Source: Phlegmacium glaucopus (taxonomy: Eukaryota > Basidiomycota > Agaricomycetes > Agaricales > Cortinariaceae). Taken from it: DNA of 64,000 nucleotides. Positions 48,177 through 59,132 of the stretch are shown piece by piece (position 1 is the first letter of the stretch; every line of letters starts with the position of its first letter). The notes beneath the pieces are model-generated. The model searched no databases. It worked only from the letters and a program-made list of their open reading frames with translations, and had not been told where the DNA came from. The stretch spans positions 12,619 to 76,618 of the forward strand of contig MU130368.1 of assembly GCA_015039465.1 (NCBI GenBank), read 5' to 3'. Both the position numbers and the translations under genes were made by a program.

Positions 48177-49447
48177 TCTTCATTGGTAGGAAAACCCAGT
48201 TCATTGAGTAATTCCTTTTTGTCATCGTCGGAGAGGCCGTTAAATATGCTGCGAATGAAAGCACGTGGGGGCTGACAAGTACGTCGAGGATGAGGACAGT
48301 TACGAGCAAGATGTCCTTCACCTCCACAGTTATAGCAATTGAATTTGCCAGTTGCTCCTCCTCGGGTTCGATCAATTTCCATAGGTAATCCTGCCCCTCC
48401 GAAAGTGCCAGAAGTGGCCACAGGTGTATGGCCTGCCTGGGTCCCTCCACCTTGAATATTTGTTGTTGATCCTCCACCAGTATTCTGTCCCCCTTCACGA
48501 TTTCCACTCATATTAGTTACCTTGCTTCCATATCCACTCTGAGATCCCCCTCCACGACCTCCACTATAACCCCCACGAGCACCCCATCCACCAAAACTTC
48601 CACGCGCTCCCCATCTGCCAAAACTTCCGTGGCTACTGCTTCCTCCACTTGTGTTTGGGTTACTTCCAGCCTGTTGAGGACGACGTCGATGATCCAAATT
48701 TGCTTCTAGGCTTCGACGGTGATGATCCTTTTCGATGGCCAGTTTCTTCCATTCAATATATGTAGTGGGTTCTGAGACACCAATGGCAGCGTACATGTCC
48801 CCAAGAAGGTGACTATTGAGGCTTTTCTTCAAGAAACGGATTAATGCAGCATCATTGTATCCAGAATCGCGCCTATAAACTTCAACATCCTCAAAAAAGG
48901 TCTCGACCGGCGTGCATTCGTCCTGAACAAGTTTCTCAAGTTTAATTTGGGCATCGTCTTGGCAGTTTGATGTCTCAAAATGACCCCGAAAGTCCTTCTC
49001 GAAACTCTCCCATGTTATCCACGGCAGTTCATTGGGAAGCAACCCCTCCATTAAGTTATCAAGCCACTTCTGTGCGTTTCCTTCCAGATAAGTCATCGCC
49101 AGTCGAACTTTCGCATCATCATTGTTGTTATAGGTGGCCGGGTCAGCAATGAAGAAAACTCGAAGGCTTAATAGGAAGCTATGAAGTTCCTCTGGTTTCC
49201 CATTGTACTTCTTTGGTTTAGCGGCTTTAATCCTTGATTTCTGATTTGGAGTATGATTCTGAGTTAGATTCGGAAGACCTTGAGTCAGCGCGAGAAGGAG
49301 TTCTTCCTGTCGTTGAGCAGACTGCTCCTGTCGAAAGCTGGATTCGGCTATCTGGAAGTAGATGTCGTGTAGTCGGGGATCCTGTCCATTGCCAGCCGGA
49401 TTCATTGGTACGTCGTCGTCAATGAGAGTAGGGGAGCTTTCAGTCAT
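48173..49447 (-). CDS. Gag of gypsy copy 2
   Basis: 424 residues, ATG 49447. A helical capsid region (KAAKPKKYNGKPEELHSFLL..., WLDNLMEGLLPNELPW...) is followed by a Gly/Ser-rich linker with repeats of the type RWGARGSFGGWGARGG. A nucleocapsid zinc knuckle CYNCGGEGHLARNC precedes a short tail. This frame is uninterrupted, unlike pol. It would form the retrotransposon particle shell and bind RNA. Lengths and order fit fungal Tf1/sushi-like elements. Confidence 0.93.
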   Translation of the reverse strand: MTESSPTLIDDDVPMNPAGNGQDPRLHDIYFQIAESSFRQEQSAQRQEELLLALTQGLPNLTQNHTPNQKSRIKAAKPKKYNGKPEELHSFLLSLRVFFIADPATYNNNDDAKVRLAMTYLEGNAQKWLDNLMEGLLPNELPWITWESFEKDFRGHFETSNCQDDAQIKLEKLVQDECTPVETFFEDVEVYRRDSGYNDAALIRFLKKSLNSHLLGDMYAAIGVSEPTTYIEWKKLAIEKDHHRRSLEANLDHRRRPQQAGSNPNTSGGSSSHGSFGRWGARGSFGGWGARGGYSGGRGGGSQSGYGSKVTNMSGNREGGQNTGGGSTTNIQGGGTQAGHTPVATSGTFGGAGLPMEIDRTRGGATGKFNCYNCGGEGHLARNCPHPRRTCQPPRAFIRSIFNGLSDDDKKELLNELGFPTNEE

Positions 49448-49531
49448 AATGTTTCAGATATTGCAACGAGCTTCGAGCAACAGTTCACGTCTCAGTCATG
49501 CAGTGTGTATTAAAGGGAATCGGTTGTGGTG

Positions 49532-49543
49532 CAGTCTTGCGCT
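49532..49543 (-). promoter_or_regulatory. Self-complementary primer-binding site of gypsy copy 2
   Basis: Two bases inside the 5' LTR boundary, the minus strand reads AGCGCAAGACTG. Its exact complement CAGTCTTGCGCT occurs in the LTR (49602-49613, minus strand), 33 bp downstream of TATATA (49641-49646), which is the expected transcript start. The first 12 bases of the RNA could thus pair with the primer site, as in Tf1 self-priming. Confidence 0.8.
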
Positions 49544-49545
49544 AA

Positions 49546-49719
49546 TGTCAGTGTCGCGAGAGTAAAAGGGCGGAAATAAATATATAGGCGGTGGATAGAC
49601 CAGCGCAAGACTGGAAAAGTATTTACAGGAGACGGAAGGCTATATACTGCGAATGTGAGACACGCTACCGTAAAGGGAGAGGACAAGATAAGATAAGATA
49701 AGGCGATCATTCTCTGACA
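49546..49719 (-). repeat. 5' LTR of gypsy copy 2
   Basis: Promoter LTR in the element's orientation. TATATA at 49646-49641; predicted start about 49613; (TTATC)n tract near its outer end. Confidence 0.95.
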
Positions 49720-50103
49720 ATCTCCCAGATCAGTGAGAATGAATAATAATCATTAAGGAAAGTGGCAGTAGAGGTTGGCAAAAACCCAAAGGATTTTTCA
49801 ACCGAAACAAAGGTCCTGGTCTATGTAAATTTTGATCTAAGGTGAGCTGTGAGGCAGGTTGGCCTGATCAGTATAGCAGAATCTGGGATAGAAGAGATAA
49901 ACAGAAAACAGATTCGGTAAGGTGAAAATTTAATGGGAATCATTTGAGTGAAGATAAATTCTGCGAAAAAGGGAAGTGGAAGGCGGGTGAAAAGAATGAT
50001 ATATCTGCTCAGATGACGAGCAGGGAGATCTAGTCCTATGTTTGAAGGTTGTGGCAGTGAAGCAGAAGAGCTGGTCATGTCACAACTCCGCACGTGGACA
50101 AAA
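49720..50103. other. No gene recognised between gypsy copy 2 and the next transposon
   Basis: Begins with the ATCTC target duplication. No motif identified; the minus-strand open frame at 49821-50093 has no family features. Confidence 0.4.
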
Positions 50104-50310
50104 TTATGGCAACAGAACCTGGACTGCCCTGTTTTTGATCAGCGAAACCATTAGCCGACCACCGGACAGGGTCCTTAGCTCACCAGTGTGCCAAATTTGA
50201 CCAGCGGTTCGGATTACCAAGGTGTGACACCGTTCACAGGACTTGTGAAATACTCATGCAGCACGCCCGGCTCCTTTATTGAGACGGGGGGGTCGACATA
50301 AGTCAATTTG
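50104..50310 (+). repeat. Left TIR of the 5.7 kb transposon
   Basis: About 207 bp, inverted relative to 55632-55837. It includes GCCGACCACCGGACAGGGTC and GTTCGGATTACCAAGGTGTG. Confidence 0.9.
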
Positions 50311-50585
50311 TCCATCTCTTTTAACATTTCATAGATTACTGATGGTTGAAAACAAGTGTAAGGAGGTATTAAAAGGAAGGTGTAAAGGAAGGTTTGTGTA
50401 CGATAACTTGAAGGATAGTAGGAACTGTAGAACGAGTATGAGATACTAGAGAAGATTAAACTGTGAGTATAAGGCTGTAGGTTGTATGAGAGGAAATTTT
50501 AAGAGTCCATGGGAGCCTGTAAGCGAGATGGTAGTGATTAATGAGAGTGGTAGGGAATGAGTATTATGGAACGCTATTGGGGCCA

Positions 50586-53500
50586 TCAGGTGCGATTGTG
50601 CTTGAAAATAGGTACATTGAACCACTTGCAAAAAATGTTGCAGTGATGGTTCATTTCGAAGTTGCGGTGGGTGGAAGGTATATTACCTTCTGCAAAGATG
50701 GGTCCAAGGGCACTGTGGTGATGTTAGATATGAAATACTCTCAAATAAACATTGAGGCTCACCCTGCTGATGAAATCTGAGGGTCACTCAGTAGCGTATT
50801 GCCACCTGGAAGACAAGTGTTAGCTGTTAAGCATCATGTATAGATTGTTTTACCTTGATAAATCGGATACAAATACCTGCTAGTGATGGTCAAGGGTAAC
50901 CCTGGGGTGGAATTAGGCTGACCCTTACCCTTACCCTCCAAAAACCCTTACCCTTGGCTGAGGGTAAGGGTTTTGGAGGGTAAGGGTAAGGGTTTCTGAG
51001 GGGTTGGAGGGTAAGAAACCCCAGCAGGGTTTAGTGCAAGGGTTTGGTGCAAATCCTTCCTCAAGCTTTGTAATCCAAAGGAGCCTTCAAAGTAGCTATT
51101 ATTTAAAACATGTTCAGAGTGTTAAAGGTGTTTAGCAATAGATTTTAAATGAAATAGAGAGGGTTTGACTAGTATTTTAAGCTACTGATTGTTGTGAAAG
51201 CAGTGAGGCCTCTTTAGATTGCTTTTTCTCTGATTTAAAGTCAATTTTATAGATACACAACAATTAGATCACTCTGATATCAGAGAAATAAAAATTCCCA
51301 AAAATACCCTGACCCTCCTTACCCTTACCCTTGTACCCCAGGGGTTTCCCAAACCCCTGCCCATCACTAATACCTGCTTCTTTGTCTTCCAATATTGCAC
51401 ATGTTGACTAAACGCCAAAAACTTTGCCCGCTCTTCATCTTCCTTCGTTTCCATCATCAGAGGCTCTGGCGAGACATTGTTGAGGTACTTCCTAAATGGT
51501 CCTTCTATACTTGCATCAATGATCTCCTTGAGCAGGAAGGTTGTCTTCCTCATGGATGTTGATGAAGATTGTTCGATTGCAATTGCTGCCTTGACAAAAT
51601 GGAGCTGTGGAATATAGAAAGGTAACTTCTGTAAACCTTCTGCTTCCTCCTTGACAAAGTCATAGACGATATCAAGTAATTCTTGAGCCCAGACAAGACA
51701 TGAAACCTCCATCATGAGGTGCTGGAATTGCTTCTCGCCCTCGTGAGGTACATTGACAACCTTCTTTGTGAGTGATCCATCAATATCAACAACTCTTTCT
51801 ACAGCATTGTATGTACACTTTGCGCAGATGGCCTCCACACCCTCGGATTTGAAGACAGCTGGCATTGACGTACCAAAGGCGGCTAGCTTGAAACCACCTT
51901 TTTTTACGTTCGAAGTTGTCAAATCTAATTGCAGCGTTGAAGTCAGTGGTTTCCCAAGGTAAAAACTATTCCCTTCTTTGCCAATAGATATTTGAGTAGG
52001 TTCTGCAGTTTGGTCGAGAAGTTGCGCCCATGTTTGGCACTCAACGGGATGCACAATAAGATTGAAAGTAGTGAGACAAACTACATATATTCTTGTGAGT
52101 GATATATCAGAAAGATGCTAGTGATGTACGAAAGGAACTCATTTCTTTATTTGTCGGTAGTCGCTGTGTCTTCAAAGCCTTGCTTATACATTCAGCCGAT
52201 GGAGAGGGTGATTTCAACTTTGATATGGCATGCCCGGTTGGTTCAGAGACACTTCGCACATCAGAGCGGCTTGTAGGAGCAATAGGATAGGAGTGGCTTG
52301 TAGGAGCAACAGGATGGGAGCGGCTTGTAGGAGCAACAGAATGGGAGCAGCTTGTAGGAGCAATGGGTTGATGCTTAGCCTTAGGGCTTTTCAATCGGTG
52401 AGTATCCTTCCTGCGCTTTGTGTGGTGAATTGTGGTTTCTACAAGTTGCAAGGGAGATGTGATCTCAATTTCAGAATCTTCTTGCTCAGATGATGAGGGA
52501 CTTCGGGCTCGTTTCTTTCCTTTGTCTACAGCAACCTAATTGTTATTTCAGTTATGTATTGTTTGAAGATGCATCAAGATGCGAACCGTAAAATCTGCTG
52601 TGATGCTCTGAGTACTCGATTCAATCTCTTTATCCCTTTCTGTCGCTTTTCTTTCTACTGCTTTCCTCCCTACTGCTCTCTCTTTGGCTGCCACTATTTT
52701 GTCTTCATCTCTCTTCTCAAGCATTGCATCGTATATTTCATTCGGGATATGAAAGTGGATGATAGTCTTGCCGCTCTTGAATATTTGGGTTCCTTTCTTT
52801 CCAGCTTTGAAGAAATGCCTCGCAATCACATCACAATCTGGGATATTGGGCTTGAGAATAACCCATAACTTATCCCGCATAATAATCTCATCAATATGAA
52901 GTGGAAAGTTGTTCGTCCATCTTTTCCACCTATGAATTGTTGCATCATATAATGTTCTCTTCCATTCTGCTGCTCCGATATGAACTGGTATGTGATCCAC
53001 TGCTTCAATAATATCCTGAAGTTAATGCATGTGAATAAATGCCATCATTTAGAGAAGAATAGAAAATACATGAATGAGTTGCACCTGCACACGGCCAGGA
53101 GGCATCAACACCATTCGCACTTCAACAACAACAACTTCAGCATTGTGGGTTGAGTATGCCTGTTGGATCCGCTCATGTCGCACTATGGGGTATGTTGCAT
53201 GTGCTTGCATATAGCCGACAGATTGGGAGCCTCTACTCTGTGGATTTATTGGAGGAGGAATGGTATACTGTGGAATATTTCCTGGTAGATGAACGGATGG
53301 ACCTGGTGTATGACGCGGTCCAGAAGTGGTGTTCATTAAATATCCCACAGGACGATCTTGTTCCATTACTTAGTTACTCCCTCCAACAGCTTGTACATCA
53401 TTGCTAAAGCCTAAAAAAATATAAGTTGCGATCCTGGCCCATCAGAAGTTGGACATCTACTGACGACCTCGTTGTGCTTGAGCTACATGCTTGTGAACAT

Positions 53501-53786
53501 CACGTTGATGACTTGCTGAGTACTTGACTTGTGGTGTCTGTGCACTGCTGCGACATACAGTGGTGTTTTTGTTACGGTAATACTGGTAGCAGTCAGAACA
53601 CAAATATCGACCAAGCTTTGAGCGGTCCTTATTGTGCATATGCTTCAGAACGGCTGTGGCACCACAATTCTCACAGATACCCTCCATGGCAGCTTTAACA
53701 CTTGTGAAATCAGCAGCATAATGAGAGCCTGGAGATTCACCCATTTCAAACACTTGACGTGGCAGTAGGTGAGGAAATAACAGCAA
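50586..53786 (-). CDS. Alpha-kinase (MHCK/eEF2K type) with N-terminal zinc finger, split by a MITE
   Basis: Begins near 53786 (MGESPGSHYAADF...). A Cys4 finger comes first (ICENCGATAVL...YLCSDCYQYY), then Pro/Ser-rich exons with SHPVAPTS-type repeats, then the kinase: GGFKLAAFG, LVWAQELLDIVYDFV, PFYIPQLHFVKAAIAI, EGPFRKYLNN, LAFSQHVQYWKTKKQ. Here a 489-bp MITE interrupts. Past it the exon resumes VFVSDLSR, an intron follows, then GGNTLLSDPQI, another intron, and the zinc-binding C-terminus MNHHCNIFCKWF diagnostic of alpha-kinases, with TGA at 50586-50588. Apart from the MITE and unresolved 5' splice sites the kinase parts look undamaged. It phosphorylates Ser/Thr in family members; the substrate is unknown. 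Its place inside a transposon suggests cargo or a transposition-associated role. Confidence 0.8.
50881..51369. mobile_element. hAT-like MITE with CCCTTA repeats
   Basis: 489 bp, ends TAGTGATGG...CCATCACTA, exact 8-bp target duplication ATACCTGC (50873-50880, 51370-51377). Its ends consist of (CCCTTA)n / (TAAGGG)n-like runs forming inverted repeats; the core is AT-rich. It is inserted in the alpha-kinase coding exon. The repeat is not the fungal telomere repeat, which would be CCCTAA. Confidence 0.9.
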
Positions 53787-53885
53787 AAAGAAATTTTCGG
53801 GTTTACAATAGTAAATATCCTCAGGGACATAGATTGCATCAATGAGTGTGAATAATAAACAAAGCTAGCGCCGAGATACAACAAA

Positions 53886-55600
53886 CTACTCACTATCAGT
53901 GAAATCAGCGGCATAGGCATCTTCCCCATCTTTGGAATCCTCAGTGAAGTCTGCCTCATCATAATCCTCCTGTAATACCACACCATCTCCAACAACCTCA
54001 TCACCAATCCATAACTCCCAAAGTCCAGGAAGCAGATCCATGTCTTGATCAGCTCCAAGGTTAGCAAGACCAAACTCTTCTTCAAGAGTTGCGTCCACAG
54101 GACCTTCAAGTTGTCGGAAGCAGGCAAGAAGCAACTTGTAGATGTCCCAGAATGTTCCTCTGGATATCGCAGGGCGCCCAAGAGAAGTGTAGTGGTCGTT
54201 GGCTTGATTATGGAATGACATTGGTGTTAGTTGAAAGACTGGGTCATCGAGTGGTGCCCATTCTTGTTGCATCCCATCAAAAATGTCGGTAGATATCATG
54301 ATCTGACCATTGAAAAATGTTAACGAAGTTGTCATGCCATGTGAACGCAATTATTCCACATACCTGAAAGTTCTTGGACTTAAACTGTTCAGGTTTTGCA
54401 TGAATGAGATCAGGTATTCCATGCGGTAGAGTCTTGTACCTGTTGGCTCATCGGGGGCTAGAATTGTACATGGCAACCCATTTGTCGATTTCAGCCTGGA
54501 TCCATGGAATTGCAAGCCACCAAAAGACCAAACTTTGACATTTCAGATCAGTAGGTTGGTATCAAAATGATTCAGTACATGTACTTCTCAAGAGGGTCTG
54601 ATGGGGTGTAGAGGCCAGAGTTGACGCCAAAATCAAAGAGATCCTTGAAACCAGGGGCCCATTGTGCACGAAACTGGGACCAGCCTATTTCAGATTTGAT
54701 GTTTTTCTTGTCAGTGCAGAAGCAATGCTGTAGAGTGTCATGGAGAGTGGGATCGAGTTGGTGATGCATCAAGGTGTGCATGTTGGCAATTCCATTGTTT
54801 TCTCGGCCACGATTGCTCATTGTGAGAAGCAGAATGCCTAGATATGCTTGTCTAAGCCATTCGAAATTGAGAGAGCTGCGGGAAACATACCTCCAACTTT
54901 CTGAGCAGCCTCAAGATAGTAGTTTATCAGTAGACGAGGGTTCCGATTACACCACCAGACCTTGAGCCATGCAAATCGGCCAGGATATGGATCAATCCCA
55001 AGATGCAGCCATAACCCAAATCTTCCCCACTTATCATGCTGGTCAATTGACCAATACTCCATGACACCTGCTGACCAAAACCACCGCTGTTTGAATAAAC
55101 CATGTTTACGTTTTGCTACAGCGTCCGGCTCGACATTGCACAAGAACTCATTAACCAACTTCCTATAACATACAAGAATGTTAACTCTCAACCCATTGTA
55201 AGGTTAAAGGATCAACAAATAATCTTACTCAGAAACCCAAATTGAGTACTCTTGCCGGATAACTGTCACCATTCGACGGGCTCCCATTGTTGGAAAACGT
55301 GCCCGAAGAACCTGGTAGATCTGTGTAATAGTTTCAAAGGTAGCAGCTTGTTGTATGGTTCCTTTGAGACCCAGATCCTTCCTGATCCTTTGGACGGATT
55401 TTTGGCTGCAATTGGACAGTCAGCATTAGTTTGTTGCCTTTTCAATGCCTGACGCAGTACCTCAGTCCATACACATTGCGGTCAAAATGATCCAGAGCGT
55501 GATCAGCAACCTTGACATCAGAAAACCCCAGATGCCAATAATAGTGGATCCAGTGGTCCAACTCACTTCTCGGTGCTATAGAGGTTATTAGACCATCATT
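53886..55600 (-). pseudogene. Integrase-fold (DDE) transposase, catalytic Asp lost and one TGA
   Basis: Several exons; the first coding block visible is ...LDHWIHYYWHLGFSDVKVADH..., and the exact start is unclear. Then an HTH-like region (SVQRIRKDLGLKGT, RARFPTMGARRMV) and the catalytic core: MEYWSIDQHDKWGRFGLWLH (first Asp) and LLLTMSNRGRENNGIAN. In the latter the family usually has SDPGTEN, so the second Asp is now Asn while the Glu remains. EIGWSQFRAQWAPGF and LPHGIPDLI follow. TGA at 54448 replaces an expected Arg. The C-terminus is acidic, ending at 53886. All introns keep GT..AG. As written this copy cannot catalyse transposition. Confidence 0.8.
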
Positions 55601-55631
55601 ATAAATCTATGGAATGTTAAAAGAGACGCAC

Positions 55632-55837
55632 GAATTGACTTATGTTGACCCCCCCGTCTCAATAAAGGAGCCACCTGGGTGTGCTGCATGAGTATTTCAC
55701 AAGTCGAACGGTGTCACACCTTGGTAATCCGAACCGCTGGTCAAATTCAGCACACTGGTGAGCTAAGGACCCTGTCCGGTGGTCGGCTAACAGTTTTGCT
55801 GATCAAAAACAGGGCAGTCCAGGTTCTGTTGCCATAA
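55632..55837 (-). repeat. Right TIR of the 5.7 kb transposon
   Basis: Inverted partner of 50104-50310, ending CTGTTGCCATAA. Confidence 0.9.
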
Positions 55838-56267
55838 CCCTCATTCCAACCTCAAAGATGTCTTAACCGCCATTAGGTGATGTCATAACTCCCTTGTCAA
55901 AAACATTGGACTGAAGATGCATTTCTTTGTAATGAACAGCCAGGACCTGCAAGCCTTCTACGTAGAACTGTATGAAAAAGCTCGCCATTACAAGTATAAG
56001 GTGAAACAAGTCAACATTAAGGGGAAAATAAAGGGGAAAAGCCCCTGGGAGGTCCAGAAGGTCAGGGTGAATAACTTCCAATACACAGAGGTAAATGATG
56101 AATATACTATATATTTCATCTTATATTGATGTTGTTTGGGGCTAAGATATCCAGCCATCGCCCTCTGGTATTTTTTTTTTCAGCCGGTGTCAATGTCGAT
56201 CTATATGATCTATTTTCTTCTAGGATATGAATCGGCCATGGCCACTTTAGACCTAGTCCTGTTTTTA
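55838..56267. other. No gene recognised
   Basis: AT-rich spacer; the short open frames have no recognisable features. Confidence 0.4.
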
Positions 56268-56712
56268 CCGCGCCCCCAAACCCGTGCTAGAAAATCATTA
56301 TGTAATCTTCGGACTTTGAATTATCGTCGTGTCGAGCTCACGCGACGACAGAGGCCTTTTGATACTTTTTAGGGCGAAAGTTGTTTTATTTAGCTTAGGC
56401 ATCATATAAATTAAAATTTGGGGCTCAGAGGATGGGTGTTTATGTGACTTCCTTGTCGGTATGAAATGAAGCCAAAAGTGGTGCACGTGATTTGGGGCTC
56501 AACTTGACATGCACCTAAATTTCAAGAAAGCATCCACATCACGTCAGAGACTCCTAAATTAGATATATAATACATTTAAGGATCCAATATAAATACATTC
56601 TCTCTAAGAACAGCTGAAAAGACCCTTCAATTATTGCGTTCAGAGAAGATGAAGATGATTTCGAAGTCCGAAGATTACATAAACATTTTCTAGCACGGGT
56701 TTGGGGGCGCGG
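56268..56712. mobile_element. MITE with CCGCGCCCCCAAACCCGTGC ends, probable TA target
   Basis: 445 bp. The ends are inverted copies over about 50 bp (continuing TAGAAAAT..., TTATGTAATCTTCGGACTT). The element is flanked by TA on each side (within TTTA and TAAA), fitting Tc1/mariner-type insertion. No coding capacity. Confidence 0.7.
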
Positions 56713-57264
56713 TAAACAACAGACTTCATATATCGTGATCCATAACTCATGTCACATCACATATATTGAAGCTGTCTACGAGAGACTACTTTAGACCCCA
56801 AACATTCTTGTTCCCAATTGAAGTTTCTACAAATGAACTTCCCTACTGTTGAACTATACGAGTTTCAGTCGTTGATTATTTGTTTAGGTATCTTTTATCT
56901 TATCATCTCTTTTATTCTTTATTCGCGTTATCTTTTTGCATTACATAATCACGGTCATTTTGTCACGGATTTTACTTATTACAAGTCTCAACTTTATCCT
57001 AAAGTTGAGACGTGAGCACAATCATTTTAATTCTACATTACAATAGCTGATCAATACCTAGAACTATTCATTTGTTCTAGGTAACATACATTCCATATTA
57101 ATATAAAACTTTATCCTAAAGTTGAGACAACTATTCATTTGTTCTAGCTGCGAAATTATCCCAACACCTACGCCATTTTGAAGAGTATCTGCCAGTTGAG
57201 GATGATGCTTTTACATCATGAAAAGCTTATTTCACTTATCGGCCTTTCATTTGTGCGTCAATGG
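56713..57264. other. AT-rich spacer with a small palindrome
   Basis: CTCAACTTTATCCTAAAGTTGAG at about 56987-57009 is an inverted repeat whose AACTTTATCCTAAAGTTGAGA part recurs at about 57107-57127. CTATTCATTTGTTCTAG also occurs twice nearby. No gene is seen. Confidence 0.5.
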
Positions 57265-57860
57265 TAGTGATGCCAAAGTTCAGTTCTGAACTGACTCACT
57301 GAACCTGAACTGACTGAACTGAACTGAACTGAACTGAAAAGTTCAGTTCAGTTCAGGCATATGGAGAATTGGCAGTTCATCCAGTTCAAACTGAACTGAA
57401 CTGCTGAACTGATAGGTCCTCGAAGGATGAGAAATTCCTATATATTGATCCATGTTTCCTGGAAATTGATTCTTTGGTGATGTACAAATGATTTGGAAGT
57501 CCTTTTGGGAGTAAAACAATGATTGAGCAAGGAGATAATGACCATATGATGTGATTATGTTATATATTAGCATTATCCATTTTGGAACATAAATACAAAT
57601 CAGTGGTGTTATATATTCTCAAGGGGTCCTGAGATCATACATGAGTAGAAATTGGGTGCCTAAGGCCTAAGGATGGTCCTTGGACGATGGAATTTCCAAT
57701 AATAAGTAAAATATAGAATTTATAACAGTTCTTCAGTTCAGTTCAGTTCGAACCGGTTCTTTAACAGTTCAGTTCAGTTCAGGAAAAACTTAGTCAGTTC
57801 AGTTCTCAGTTCAGCAAAAAATGCTGCTGAACTGAACTGAACTGAACTTTGGCATCACTA
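57265..57860. mobile_element. hAT-like MITE with GTTCA repeats (copy 2)
   Basis: 596 bp, ends TAGTGATGCCAAAGTTCAGT and inverse, exact 8-bp duplication GTCAATGG (57257-57264, 57861-57868). The interior aligns with 30268-30882 (for example TAGGTCCT near the left end, TTCTTCAGTTCAGTTCAGTTCGAACC near the right), diverged throughout. Confidence 0.9.
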
Positions 57861-59132
57861 GTCAATGGTGTAGTACTCGAATTTTCCATAGTTGTTTGGT
57901 TTGGGAATAGCCTCAAATTGTCAAAGCACAAAGCAGGTCCAAGATGAAAAACCCTGTCTTACCAGATTGAGTTGCCAACCTCAAATTACACTCAAACAAA
58001 GCCAACTTATAGTTTGGTTTCGAGTTTCGGATCTCAGGTTTACAAATTGTAGGTTGGATGCAAACGAAGCTCAGAGCTGGCCGTGTAAATGAAACGTCTT
58101 CGAGTGAAATGAGTCGAGTCAACCTAGTGCATCAGTTCATGATTAAATTCCTCCTTCATATAGAAATGCTCAAACCATATAACTCGCTCCAACTGCTTGG
58201 GCATTGGACGACGCCAGAATAGCCTCTTCGACCGCGGTCCATATGAAACCAATTGACTTGTGGGTGAGGGCCATCGCTCCATGTGGTATATACAAGTCCC
58301 TTCAAATGAAATTATACTGGTATTTTTATAGCATCTTCGTGACTGTTGAGTTTCTTAAAGACGCCAGGGATTGACAGTGAGTAAATTGTTTTCGCGCGGC
58401 AAACAAGGCCATCACCATCAACACGTGCAATCACGGAAGCCGATGCTTTGCACAGTACCGTGACCTAAGTCCTGGCGCATCACTACACACCATCATTTCC
58501 GCCTCCTTTCTGTATGATTGAGCTGCCCTTGAAGGTTCTGTCGACGCCGTTGCAGAGCTCAAGCTCGAAGTGGCGAAGGACAAGCCCCTGGGGATGTCCC
58601 AGCAGATGCAGAGGATAGAGGATGGTTGTCGACGCGCTGTAGAATGCCAAGTCTTCTGCAATGCGGTCCTTCAACTACGGAAATCAGTCTGCCGTCCTCG
58701 AGCACAACATAACCCCCAACAACCATGTCATAACTGCTTACTGCTGCCCAGGTCTCCATAGGTGTGAGCATCACCTTGTGGAAGTACATGGGCAAAAAGA
58801 CGTGTACATTTGCTCTGTACAGCGAGGGTCCAAACAACCATGTACGGATTCTTGAGGTCCTCAATGAGTGCAACCTGTCCTCTTTCTTATGTGGTTCTTT
58901 TGTGAGTGTACGCATTTGATAGTCAAGCTGTGAAACCTACGTCCATTTGAGAACAAAACTGGTGTGGGCGTTCTACGGCGCGTTACTTGTCGAAAACCGA
59001 GGACGTAATGTGGTGACAAGAATTCAGGTTTCCAGAGTCCAGGTCGGCCTTAGCCTTTTGTAGGATCCGATATTTCCGCTAACTCGAGGTCCAGTGAACG
59101 GAAAGGACATCATCACCGTGATGTATACGTGA
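57861..59132. other. No secure gene
   Basis: Open frames on both strands at 58480-58915 overlap and neither shows a domain. A coding exon is possible on the minus strand (58915-58559) but unsupported. The rest is non-descript. Confidence 0.35.

Larger units (their letters stand above)
43839..49719 (-). mobile_element. Ty3/gypsy chromodomain retrotransposon of Tf1/sushi type (copy 2)
   Basis: Direct LTRs of 174 bp (43839-44012 and 49546-49719) start TGTCAG and end CTGACA. The exact 5-bp duplication ATCTC flanks them (43834-43838, 49720-49724). The minus strand encodes gag, then pol with protease, reverse transcriptase, RNase H, integrase and a C-terminal chromodomain. The LTRs differ at only about five positions. 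The primer site next to the 5' LTR complements the element's own LTR instead of a tRNA. Three TGA stops and a frameshift inactivate pol. Confidence 0.97.
50104..55837. mobile_element. DNA transposon with about 206-bp TIRs, carrying transposase and alpha-kinase
   Basis: Inverted ends TTATGGCAACAGAACCTGG (50104-50310 and 55632-55837) match along about 206 bp with few mismatches, up to TCCTTTATTGAGACGGGGGG. Both genes inside run on the minus strand. The transposase has an integrase-like DDE core. No target duplication was recognised. The kinase gene is split by a younger MITE. I know related transposase families from Agaricomycetes but cannot name the superfamily with certainty; an IS3EU-like or other rve-type group is possible. 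Confidence 0.85.

Noticed and set aside
47590..48189. Plus-strand 199-codon open frame with many Ser/Phe
   Set aside because: Antisense to the Lys/Glu-rich linker of gypsy copy 2 pol.
50930..51010. Internal telomere-like tract
   Set aside because: The repeat is CCCTTA/TAAGGG, not CCCTAA/TTAGGG, and it forms the ends of a MITE with its own target duplication.
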